A DNA stretch of 64,000 nucleotides, taken from contig CP014773.1 in the NCBI GenBank assembly GCA_001596135.1, positions 1,116,001 to 1,180,000 of the forward strand. The letters are read 5' to 3'. A model generated the notes under the pieces. That model did no database searches and was not told where the DNA came from. It was given only the letters and a program-made list of their open reading frames with translations. The position numbers and the translations under genes were made by a program. Source of the stretch: Mucilaginibacter sp. PAMC 26640. GTDB taxonomy: Bacteria > Bacteroidota > Bacteroidia > Sphingobacteriales > Sphingobacteriaceae. Below, piece after piece: positions 8,439 to 17,625 of this stretch; positions within the stretch are counted from its first letter, which is position 1; every line of letters begins with the position of its first letter.

Positions 8439-11400
8439 TTGAAACCGTTTTATCTGATTTATGTACTGCTAACGCTGCCTTTTTTTTGCAGCGCCCAAAC
8501 CTATTATTTTAAGCACTACCAGGTAGAGCAGGGTTTGTCTAATAACACCGTTTACACGGGTACCCAGGATAAGAACGGATTTATGTGGTTTGGCACAAAG
8601 GATGGGCTTAACCGATTTGATGGTTATTCGTTCAAAACCTTCCGGCATGATGCCACCGACCCTAAAACCATATCAAACAATATGGTACACTGCCTTAGCC
8701 TTGATATCGACGGCAGCTTATGGATTGGTACTGACCAGGGTGTAGACCATTACGACCCCATCACAGAAACCTTTGCTCACCTTAAAATAGGCGGCTACGA
8801 TGGTGTGCGCTGTATAGTACAGGATAGTTTTAACAATTGCTGGTTTATCACCGGGCCGGCGTTGATGAAGTACGATAAAAAAACTAAAAAGATCACCAAT
8901 TACCGCCCCTTTCAGTCATTCGAGGCCACATCAATTGTGTTCAACAACGGCGATTTGTGGTTATCCACCACCGCCGGCGAACTTAAACGCCTCAACAGAT
9001 CCAGCCGCACTTTCACCAGTTACAATATGTTTGGGCACTCCCGGCGGGTGGCATCTAATTATATCGAAAAGATATTTGGTGCAGGCAACAATAAAATATT
9101 TGTAGGTACCACTAACCAGGGCTTTAAAGAATTTGATTGCATCAGCGGAAACTACCGTGACATGCTTATTTATAACTCAAATAAAACTGAAATATTTGTT
9201 CGCGATTTTGTAAAATACAACGACAATGAATATTGGGTAGCTACAGAATCCGGCTTGTTTATCTACAATGTAAGCGAAGGTACCTTTACCAATGTGAAAA
9301 AACATTATAACGACCCTTACTCTTTATCAGATAACGCCATCTATGCATTGTATAAAGATAGGGAGGGCGGGGTATGGGCCGGCACCTATTTTGGCGGGGT
9401 AAATTACTACCCCAAACAGCATTCATTATTTACTAAATATTACCCCGGTGAAAAAAACACACTTAAGGGTAATGTTGTGCGGGAGATCTGCAAAGACACA
9501 TTTGGCAACTTATGGTTGGGTACAGAGGATAATGGCTTAAATAAACTCTCGCCCGATAAATCAACCTGGACACATTATTATCCGGGCGCTTCCAACGGCA
9601 TATCAAACTCCAATATACATGGTTTACTGGCCGATGGCAAATACTTGTACATTGGCACATTTGAACGGGGCCTGAACGTTTTTAACATTAAAACCGGCAA
9701 AGTAAAACGCGTATTTATAGCCGGAGCTGCAAAGAACTCCCTAAAAAGCAACTTTATTATTTGCTTCCTTAAAACCCGGGCCGGTGTTATCCTGGTAGCC
9801 ACCACCCACGGCTTATACCGCTTTAATTTGGATAAGCAGGATTTTACTTTGATGGATAAACTTCCTAATTATGATTTTGTATACGCTATGATTGAAGATC
9901 ATAATGGCAAAATATGGTTAGGGACCGTTCGTGATGGTATTTACTGCTATGACATTAAAAACAATTCCTGTACCAAACTAACCGATACTTATAAGGTAAA
10001 AGATGCTTTAAAAATTTCGGTGATTAACGGCATTTTTGAAGACAGCGATCATAACCTTTGGTTTGCTACCGATGGATTAGGTTTATGGCGTTATAATACT
10101 AACGCCCATACCTTTGCTTACTACGATTCCAATAATGGATTACCCAGTAATTACATTTTTAAAATGCTGGAAGATGATGACAAAAACCTTTGGATAAGTA
10201 CTACAGGGGGCCTTGTATCCCTAAACCTTAATAACAATGCTATTAAGGTTTATACCAAGGCAAACGGCCTGCTAAGCGACCAGTTTAATTACAATTCTGC
10301 CTTTAAGGATACCGACGGTACCATGTACTTTGGATGTGTGCGTGGTTTAATCAGTTTTAATCCCTCACATTTTACCCGCAATGATTTTGTGGCTCCGGTT
10401 TATATTACCGGTTTCCAGGTTCACAACCGCGAAATTTCGGTTAATGGGAAAGATTCGCTGCTTAAACAATCAGTAATATTCACTAAAAATGTCCGCCTTA
10501 ACTACGATCAATCATCGTTTAGTATCGATTTTGCCTCACTGAGCTATCCCGCACCAGAGATGACGCAATATAAGTATATGATGAAAGGACTTGACAAAGC
10601 TTGGATAAATTTAAAAACTAACCGTAAGGTTTACTTTACCCAGCTGGCCCCCGGCCGTTATACTTTCATAGTAAAAGCAGCCAATAATAACGGAGCATGG
10701 ACAGCGAAGGAAACTACCATTGAGATAGATATATCCCCGCCTTTTTGGAAAAGCATCTGGGCCTATTTCTTATACACCATTTTGGTTGTGTTTACTGCTT
10801 ACTATCTTTTTAAACGATATCATAAAAACATCAGGCAAAATAACGAGCGCTTGATACAGCTACTGGAAAACGATAAGGAGAAAGAACTTTACAACGCAAA
10901 AATTGAATTTTTTACTAATGTTGCCCATGAGATAAGAACGCCGCTCACTTTGATAAAAGGCCCCATGGAAAAGGTGATCAAGAAAGCGCATCAGGTCCCG
11001 GAGATCTTTGGGAACCTAAAAATAATGGAACGTAACACCGACAGGCTGCTGGATCTAACCAATCAGCTGCTCGATTTTAGAAAAACGGAGAGCAGTGGCT
11101 TTAGCTTAAATTTTGTAAAGACAGATATTACCGAAATATTAGCTAATACCTACCTGCAATTTAAAACCATGGCCGAACAAAAAAATATTTTCTATGAACT
11201 TAAACAGCCCGAGACACCTTTGTATGCTTACGTAGATCTCGAGGCTTTTACCAAGATCATCAGTAATCTCATCAATAACGCTATTAAATATGCCACATCA
11301 ATTGTTAAGGTAGAACTAGCAGAAGAGCAGAAAAATGACGAATCATTTAAGCTGATCATAAAAAACGATGGCTATCTGATTCCTTATGAACTGCGCGAAA

Positions 11401-12428
11401 GGATTTTTGAACCTTTCTTCAGGATGAAGGAATCTGAGAAGCAAACCGGTACCGGCATCGGGCTATCTTTGTCACGCTCACTTACCGAGTTGCATAAAGG
11501 CTCACTTTTATTGAACGATTCTGCTGATAATTTTAATACCTTCGAGTTAATATTACCAATTCACCAGGAGAAAGAGTTTGATCTCCAAAGTAAGCCGAAT
11601 GACTACGAGCATCACGGTGTTGTAAACCACAACGACAATTTTGACTTTATGAAACCGATTATACTTTTGGTAGATGACAACCCCGAGATATTGGATTTTG
11701 TTGCTAATGAACTAACCGAGAAATACTCGGTCATCAAAGCATTTAACGGGCAGGAAGCGCTCGATATGATTGATATTGAGAACATCCAGCTTATTATTTC
11801 TGATGTAATGATGCCAGTTATAGATGGGTTTGAACTTTGCAAGCGCGTAAAAACCAATTTTGATCACAGCCATATTCCTATCATCCTGCTAACGGCTAAA
11901 AATACTTTACAAAGTAAAATAGAGGGCTTGGAAGTAGGGGCAGATGCCTACATCGAAAAACCCTTTTCGCCAGAGCATTTACAGGTGCAGATAGCCAACC
12001 TGCTTATCAATCGTAATAAAATAAAAGATTATTTTGCAAGCTCTCCGCTGGCTCATATCAAAACCATGGCTTATTCTAAGCCGGATGAAAGCTTTTTAGA
12101 TAAACTCAACGCCGTAATTTATAAAAACATTCAAGATGTTGATTTAGATGTGGAGCACATTGCTAACCTCATGAATATGAGCAAGCCCACCCTCTACCGC
12201 AAGGTAAAGGCTATCTCGAACCTTACCATAAATGAATTGATTAATATTACCCGGCTTAAAGCGGCTGCCAAACTATTGGAAGAAGGTGATTATAAAATTT
12301 ATGAGGTGGCCAATATGGTGGGCTATAGTTCGCAATCACATTTGGGGCGAAACTTTTTAAAACAGTTTGGCACTACCCCTACCGAGTATCAGCAAAACAA
12401 GCGGGCAGCCAAGGTAAAGTCATATTGA
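8439..12428 (+). CDS. hybrid two-component system regulator (HTCS) of the SusCD locus
   Basis: A 1329-residue single-chain sensor-regulator. In order: signal peptide (to CSAQ), a periplasmic beta-propeller of repeated motifs such as DKNGFMWFGTKDGLNRFD to about residue 690, a Y_Y_Y domain (about 700-770), one membrane segment (SIWAYFLYTILVVFTAYYLF), a HisKA domain with H830 in NVAHEIRTPLTL, an HATPase domain (GTGIGLSLS), a receiver domain with D1122 in ISDVMMPVIDGF, and a C-terminal AraC-type DNA-binding domain. HTCS proteins bind oligosaccharide in the periplasm and activate the neighbouring utilisation genes. The start is TTG: the signal peptide begins there and no ATG lies in frame just upstream. 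Its position next to divergent susC makes it the likely activator of that operon. Confidence 0.95.
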   Translation: MKPFYLIYVLLTLPFFCSAQTYYFKHYQVEQGLSNNTVYTGTQDKNGFMWFGTKDGLNRFDGYSFKTFRHDATDPKTISNNMVHCLSLDIDGSLWIGTDQGVDHYDPITETFAHLKIGGYDGVRCIVQDSFNNCWFITGPALMKYDKKTKKITNYRPFQSFEATSIVFNNGDLWLSTTAGELKRLNRSSRTFTSYNMFGHSRRVASNYIEKIFGAGNNKIFVGTTNQGFKEFDCISGNYRDMLIYNSNKTEIFVRDFVKYNDNEYWVATESGLFIYNVSEGTFTNVKKHYNDPYSLSDNAIYALYKDREGGVWAGTYFGGVNYYPKQHSLFTKYYPGEKNTLKGNVVREICKDTFGNLWLGTEDNGLNKLSPDKSTWTHYYPGASNGISNSNIHGLLADGKYLYIGTFERGLNVFNIKTGKVKRVFIAGAAKNSLKSNFIICFLKTRAGVILVATTHGLYRFNLDKQDFTLMDKLPNYDFVYAMIEDHNGKIWLGTVRDGIYCYDIKNNSCTKLTDTYKVKDALKISVINGIFEDSDHNLWFATDGLGLWRYNTNAHTFAYYDSNNGLPSNYIFKMLEDDDKNLWISTTGGLVSLNLNNNAIKVYTKANGLLSDQFNYNSAFKDTDGTMYFGCVRGLISFNPSHFTRNDFVAPVYITGFQVHNREISVNGKDSLLKQSVIFTKNVRLNYDQSSFSIDFASLSYPAPEMTQYKYMMKGLDKAWINLKTNRKVYFTQLAPGRYTFIVKAANNNGAWTAKETTIEIDISPPFWKSIWAYFLYTILVVFTAYYLFKRYHKNIRQNNERLIQLLENDKEKELYNAKIEFFTNVAHEIRTPLTLIKGPMEKVIKKAHQVPEIFGNLKIMERNTDRLLDLTNQLLDFRKTESSGFSLNFVKTDITEILANTYLQFKTMAEQKNIFYELKQPETPLYAYVDLEAFTKIISNLINNAIKYATSIVKVELAEEQKNDESFKLIIKNDGYLIPYELRERIFEPFFRMKESEKQTGTGIGLSLSRSLTELHKGSLLLNDSADNFNTFELILPIHQEKEFDLQSKPNDYEHHGVVNHNDNFDFMKPIILLVDDNPEILDFVANELTEKYSVIKAFNGQEALDMIDIENIQLIISDVMMPVIDGFELCKRVKTNFDHSHIPIILLTAKNTLQSKIEGLEVGADAYIEKPFSPEHLQVQIANLLINRNKIKDYFASSPLAHIKTMAYSKPDESFLDKLNAVIYKNIQDVDLDVEHIANLMNMSKPTLYRKVKAISNLTINELINITRLKAAAKLLEEGDYKIYEVANMVGYSSQSHLGRNFLKQFGTTPTEYQQNKRAAKVKSY

Positions 12429-12430
12429 TG

Positions 12431-13747
12431 CTATTGATGAGTCTTTAGCTTTTTTAAAGCAAACTGCCCAATCCGCCGGCCTTCATCAATACCGTTCACA
12501 ACTGATGGCATATAGTGGATCCCTCCGTAAAAGCGACTGATGGATGCCTCATTTGCCGCAGCCGTAAATGATGCGAAGGTGCGTGCCGGGATATTAAACG
12601 CTACCTCGGTAGAATCTGTAAACGATATCTCTCCAAACAATTTACCCAATACAACTGCCGAAGCATTGGATACTACGCTATGACCGCTGGTATATTCCGG
12701 GAATGGCGGCGTTTGTAGCAGCGGTGCCCAGGCCAGGTCTATATACTCGTTGATATAGGTCTCCGGCCTTATCACTTTGCTTTTGTATTTTTCATCCCAG
12801 CAATTAATAAAGCTATCGGCAATTACCACGGCAAGGCAGGCGTAGGTTTCTGCGGTGCGCACATAACCGGCTTTTGCTTTACGGCAAACCTGCCCGGCTA
12901 TATTTATCCAGTGCCCCCCGGGTGAGATTTTTTTGATGGCAAACATGGTATGGCCGTTATTATTTACTTTGAATGGATTATCATCCCAAAAAGTAGCGAT
13001 TGCGGTCTGCTGCGTTGTTAAGTGCAAGCCGGTGTCTCTCACGGCAAGGGCAAGTTTATAAAAATAGCTATCGGGCTTAAGTGAAAAATCAACTGCCCGG
13101 GCAGGTTTAAACTGTTGCGCAGAATCTAATAAGAAAGGGCGGATTTCGTTCCAATGCGGTTCAACGCCTTTCATGTAAGCCGGCGGAGTGGGCTTCCAGG
13201 TGGCATCATCGGTTTGGATATCGTATTTGGATAACGACCGGGTATGTTTATAATTATCTGTCCCTGCCCATTTCAATATCCGGTCTGCAACAAGTTTTCC
13301 GTACACAATCGAATTATTATAAACACTATCGGGCATACCCGTTTCTTTAAATTCGGCCATTAGCTGATCATGAAAGCGTTCGATGCGCCCTTCAGAAATC
13401 AATAAAATTTTACTAACAGTAAGCGCTGCGTGGGCTGCTGCCAGGTTATAACAATACTGCTTACCAGCCACCGGCCTGGGGATAGAGTCGAGCCCGTTCA
13501 GCTGCCCCGATAAAGAAAGGTATTGTTTGTCGCCATTCGCCGCGGCTTCATACGCTGCAACACTAACGTACGCATAAATACGGCTGGCTACCGGCGGCGA
13601 ATAGATATCGTGGACCATTACATCTGTAACCTGCCTAACCGAGCGGTGTATAAACTCCGGGTTTTCGGCAAGCTTTTGCCAATTGCCTTTGTTATGGCAA
13701 GATGTAAATAACAACATCGCCGCGAAGGCAACTATTATTTTCTTCAT
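12431..13747 (-). CDS. PAP2/vanadium-dependent haloperoxidase-type lipoprotein
   Basis: A 438-residue lipoprotein with lipobox LLFTSC. All-alpha PAP2-type sequence with the oxyanion-site motifs YTSGHSVVSNAS and SRFYGGIHYMPSV, which in this superfamily bind phosphate or vanadate. The vanadium chloroperoxidase-like subfamily is common in Bacteroidota, but the same motifs serve acid phosphatases, so the substrate cannot be fixed. Its stop lies 2 bp from the stop of the HTCS gene (convergent). It diverges from the FG-GAP gene at 14009 across a 261-bp region holding a good -7 box. Such pairs of haloperoxidase-like and FG-GAP proteins are often neighbours in this phylum (from memory). Confidence 0.82.
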   Translation of the reverse strand: MKKIIVAFAAMLLFTSCHNKGNWQKLAENPEFIHRSVRQVTDVMVHDIYSPPVASRIYAYVSVAAYEAAANGDKQYLSLSGQLNGLDSIPRPVAGKQYCYNLAAAHAALTVSKILLISEGRIERFHDQLMAEFKETGMPDSVYNNSIVYGKLVADRILKWAGTDNYKHTRSLSKYDIQTDDATWKPTPPAYMKGVEPHWNEIRPFLLDSAQQFKPARAVDFSLKPDSYFYKLALAVRDTGLHLTTQQTAIATFWDDNPFKVNNNGHTMFAIKKISPGGHWINIAGQVCRKAKAGYVRTAETYACLAVVIADSFINCWDEKYKSKVIRPETYINEYIDLAWAPLLQTPPFPEYTSGHSVVSNASAVVLGKLFGEISFTDSTEVAFNIPARTFASFTAAANEASISRFYGGIHYMPSVVNGIDEGRRIGQFALKKLKTHQ

Positions 13748-13799
13748 AAATCAGATACAATTATCAGGTTTACCCGGCTGGACAGTTTTAAAATTATAG

Positions 13800-13807
13800 C
13801 AAATATA
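13800..13807 (-). promoter_or_regulatory. -7 box of the haloperoxidase-like gene
   Basis: On the minus strand the bases read TATATTTG, an exact TAnnTTTG match, 53 bases ahead of the ATG at 13747. No convincing -33 element was found. Confidence 0.45.
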
Positions 13808-14008
13808 TATTCTTAAACAATGATTATCCCCTGCGATACATTTCTGCTAACTTTTGAGATTATTTGACGAAAGCCACGTTTTAAAATACATTTTCTTTAC
13901 ATTTAGATACCCATTATTTACCGGCCCAACAATGCGTTAGCAAAGTACAGATCAAAGCTTAGCGTTACACGCCGCCAATACAATTTTTAGATCCTTATTC
14001 ATTACCAA

Positions 14009-17000
14009 ATGTTTACCTGCAAGCGTAACCCTTATATAAACTTGTTAACTGCGGCGCTTTTTTTATTAACTGCATGTTCAAGCAAACAAAACGGAAACAC
14101 TTTATTCAAACTATTGCCAGCCTCTGAAACAGGTATCGACTTTAAGAATACAATTACCGAAAGTGACAGCATAAATATCCTCAACCACCCATACTTGTAT
14201 AACGGCGCAGGTGTGGGAATAGGCGATTTTAACCGCGACGGCAAACCCGATATTTATTTTGCCGGCAACATGGTACCAGGCAAGTTATTTTTAAATAAAG
14301 GGGCTTTAACATTTACAGATGTAACCAGCCAGGCCGGCGTTAGCGGCGAAGGTAAATGGTGTACCGGCGTATCGGTAGTAGATATTAATAATGATGGCCG
14401 GCCCGATATTTACGTGAGCGCATCATTTAAAAACGATCCAAACCAGCGTAAAAATATGCTCTACATTAACCAGGGCATCAATAAGGACAGCATCCCAACT
14501 TTTAAAGAATCAGCTCAGGCTTATGGCTTGCAGGATACCGGCTACAGTACACAGGCGGTTTTTTTTGATTATGACCGTGATGGTTTTTTAGACATGTACC
14601 TACTTACCAATGTGCTTGGTAAAACTACCCCGGTTGCTTATCGCCCTAAAATAGCCAATGGAAGCGCCGAAAACAATGACCGCCTTTATCACAATAATGG
14701 TAACGGCACCTTTTCCAATGTTACTAAAGCTGCAGGCATTTTATTTGAAGGCTTTGGCAACTCAGTTTCTATAACAGATATTAACAACGATGGCTGGCCG
14801 GACATTTATGTGGGGAATGACTTCATCTCGAACGATGTGCTCTACGTAAACAATAAAAACGGCACGTTCACCAATCAGTCCTCAGCGTATTTTAAGCATA
14901 CGGGCTGGTCGGTAATGGGGTCTGATGTGGTAGATATCAATAACGATGGTTTGGCCGACCTCATCTCGCTGGAGATGCTGCCCGAAGAAAACCTACGTAA
15001 AAAAACAATGCTGGTTGGCGACAACTATATCACCTACATTAACAACAGCAAGTTTAAATACGAGCATCAGTACATCCGTAACGTATTACAGCTAAACCAA
15101 GGGCAATTACAGGGCGGGCACCCGCTATTTAGTGAGGTTGCTTACCTGGCCGGCGTTTACCAAACCGACTGGAGCTGGACCCCCCTGGTAACCGACTTTG
15201 ATAACGATGGATACCGAGACATGATGATCACCAACGGCTACCCGCGCGATGTTACCGATCTGGACCACGCCCTATATACCAACGGACAGGGACGTACGGT
15301 TAAAGAAAACACAACCGTTGCTGCTGCAGATTCATTCCCGGTGGTAAAAACCGCCAGCTATGCCTTCAGAAACAAGGGCGGGTACCTGTTTAACGATGAA
15401 TCGAAAACCTGGGGAATTACGAAGCCCACCTTCTCCACCGGGGGTGTTTATGCTGATTTGGATAATGACGGCGATATGGACCTGGTGATCAACAACATCG
15501 ATGACGATGCCTTTGTTTACGAGAACACAACCAATACCAAAACACAGGTAAGCAAGGCACATAACTATTTTAAGGTGGCCCTTGAAGGCGATGAAAAGAA
15601 TAGAGGTGGCATCGGGGCCACCATCCGCATTTATTACCAAGGCAAACAGCAACTGTATGACCAGCAACCTTGCCGGGGATACATGAGTACTGTTGATGCA
15701 GTGGCTCACTTTGGCTTGGGTACTGCCACAAATATCGATTCGCTTAGAATTAGATGGGCGGATGGCAAAACCCAGCTATTATCCAATCTGAAAGCCAACC
15801 AAACCTTACGGCTGCTCTATAATAAGAGTTCGGGAAATTATCCGCCGGGCATACCTGCCACTGGCAACCCAATATTTAGTTCGGCTAATAACCAAACCGG
15901 CATAAACTATCTCCACCGGGAAAAAGATGCTATCGATTATAACATTCAGCCAACACTTCCCCACAAATTAAGCCAATACGGCCCGTGTATTGCCGTTGGC
16001 GATATTGACAAGAACGGGTTAGATGATTTTTACATTGGCGGTTCGGCAGGCAACAAAGGGACCTTTTATATGCAGCGCCCGGGCGGGCACTTCACTATGG
16101 ATAACAAGCGCTTTTTGCACGAGGACCAAAAAGAAGAAGAAGACATGGGGGCTCTTCTTTTTGATGCCAATGGCGACGGCCATCTGGACCTTTATGTAGT
16201 TAGCGGCAGTTACGAATTTGCAAATGGCCACACATCAGCGCAAGATCGTTTGTACCTAAATAATGGCAAAGGGCAGTTTGAACGTAATTACAACGCTCTA
16301 CCCGTTGAATATGATAATGGGTCATGTGTGCGCGCAGCTGATTTTGATGGCGACGGCGACCTTGACCTATTCGTTGGCGGGCGCTCGGTTTCCGGTGTTT
16401 ATCCGTCGCCGCCGGCTAGCCATATATTTCAAAATAATGGTGGCGTATTTACAGATGTTACCGCAAAACTTTGCCCGCAGCTTAGCCATGGTGGCATGAT
16501 TACCGATGCCCTCTGGAGCGATTTTAATGGCGATGGCAAACCCGATTTAGTTGTAGTGGGCGAGTGGATGCCGTTGACCTTTTACCAAAACAATGGCAAT
16601 GGGTTTACCAATGTTACGGCCTCATCGGGTATTGACAGCCACGTGGGCTGGTGGAACAGCATTGTTGCAGGCGACTTTAACAATGACGGTAAAATAGATT
16701 ATGTAGCCGGCAATCTTGGCCAAAACTCCAACTACAAAGCATCGGCTACACAGCCTATGACTATTTTGGGTAAGGATGTTGATGGCAACGGTTCATTTGA
16801 TGCCATGATTTTTTGCTATATGAAGGCAGAGGACGGCTCTCAAAAGGCTTTCCCGATGCATACCCGCGACGATCTGATCAGTCAGGTAATCGGTATTCGG
16901 AAAAAATACCCTACCTATAATGGTTTCGGCCGCGCCACCATGCAAGATCTTTGGAGCGGTAAGGATAAACAAAACGCGATTGAATTAAAAGCTACAGACA

Positions 17001-17569
17001 TGAACACCAGCTTTATTCAAAACAACGGAGGCGGCAAATTTAGTATAACCCCTTTGCCTTTAGCTGCCCAGATGGCGCCGGTATATGGTATTTTATCCGA
17101 GGATATTGACCTTGACGGCAACCTTGACCTGATTATGGTAGGCAACGATTTTGGTATGGAGCCATTTACCGGCAGGCACGATGCTTTTATGGGCCTTTAT
17201 TTAAAAGGTAATGGCAAGGGCGGCTTTGCAGATGTAAAAATGGCACAAAGCGGCTTATGCATTAATGGCGACGGAAAAGGGCTGGCATCTGTACTTTGCG
17301 CTAACAAAGAGCTGCTTATTGCAACGCAAAACCAGGATAGCTTAAAGGTTTACCAAAAACCGGGAAACAGCCAATCAAAATGGATCAAATTAAATCCCGG
17401 CGATTTTTATGCGGATATTGCTTACAAAAATGGTGGCAAAAAACGAATAGAGTTTTATTATGGTTCAACCTATCTTTCGCAATCATCAAGGGCCTTAAAA
17501 GTTGCTCCGGGCATCGCTAATATAATTATAACCAGTTTTAATGGTAAAAAAAGAACGGTTAAAAATTGA
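14009..17569 (+). CDS. FG-GAP/VCBS-repeat lipoprotein with ASPIC/UnbV domain
   Basis: A 1186-residue lipoprotein with lipobox LLTACS. It contains about ten integrin-like calcium-binding FG-GAP units, for example GDFNRDGKPDIYFAGN, DFDGDGDLDLFVGG and DFNGDGKPDLVVVGEW, forming probably two seven-bladed propellers. Between them, about residues 530-610, is an ASPIC/UnbV (CRTAC1-type) segment with GGIGATIRIYYQGKQ and RGYMSTVDAVAHFGLG. This family is surface-exposed and widespread in Bacteroidota near SusCD genes. Its role is unproven; carbohydrate or protein binding is usually assumed. It is followed after 56 bp by a GH2 gene in the same direction, so the two are probably co-transcribed and may act on the same substrate. 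Confidence 0.88.
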   Translation: MFTCKRNPYINLLTAALFLLTACSSKQNGNTLFKLLPASETGIDFKNTITESDSINILNHPYLYNGAGVGIGDFNRDGKPDIYFAGNMVPGKLFLNKGALTFTDVTSQAGVSGEGKWCTGVSVVDINNDGRPDIYVSASFKNDPNQRKNMLYINQGINKDSIPTFKESAQAYGLQDTGYSTQAVFFDYDRDGFLDMYLLTNVLGKTTPVAYRPKIANGSAENNDRLYHNNGNGTFSNVTKAAGILFEGFGNSVSITDINNDGWPDIYVGNDFISNDVLYVNNKNGTFTNQSSAYFKHTGWSVMGSDVVDINNDGLADLISLEMLPEENLRKKTMLVGDNYITYINNSKFKYEHQYIRNVLQLNQGQLQGGHPLFSEVAYLAGVYQTDWSWTPLVTDFDNDGYRDMMITNGYPRDVTDLDHALYTNGQGRTVKENTTVAAADSFPVVKTASYAFRNKGGYLFNDESKTWGITKPTFSTGGVYADLDNDGDMDLVINNIDDDAFVYENTTNTKTQVSKAHNYFKVALEGDEKNRGGIGATIRIYYQGKQQLYDQQPCRGYMSTVDAVAHFGLGTATNIDSLRIRWADGKTQLLSNLKANQTLRLLYNKSSGNYPPGIPATGNPIFSSANNQTGINYLHREKDAIDYNIQPTLPHKLSQYGPCIAVGDIDKNGLDDFYIGGSAGNKGTFYMQRPGGHFTMDNKRFLHEDQKEEEDMGALLFDANGDGHLDLYVVSGSYEFANGHTSAQDRLYLNNGKGQFERNYNALPVEYDNGSCVRAADFDGDGDLDLFVGGRSVSGVYPSPPASHIFQNNGGVFTDVTAKLCPQLSHGGMITDALWSDFNGDGKPDLVVVGEWMPLTFYQNNGNGFTNVTASSGIDSHVGWWNSIVAGDFNNDGKIDYVAGNLGQNSNYKASATQPMTILGKDVDGNGSFDAMIFCYMKAEDGSQKAFPMHTRDDLISQVIGIRKKYPTYNGFGRATMQDLWSGKDKQNAIELKATDMNTSFIQNNGGGKFSITPLPLAAQMAPVYGILSEDIDLDGNLDLIMVGNDFGMEPFTGRHDAFMGLYLKGNGKGGFADVKMAQSGLCINGDGKGLASVLCANKELLIATQNQDSLKVYQKPGNSQSKWIKLNPGDFYADIAYKNGGKKRIEFYYGSTYLSQSSRALKVAPGIANIIITSFNGKKRTVKN

Positions 17570-17625
17570 GCCCAGTTAAAACAGGGCGTTGAACAACCCG
17601 GAGTTACTTAACAAAATCTCACCTA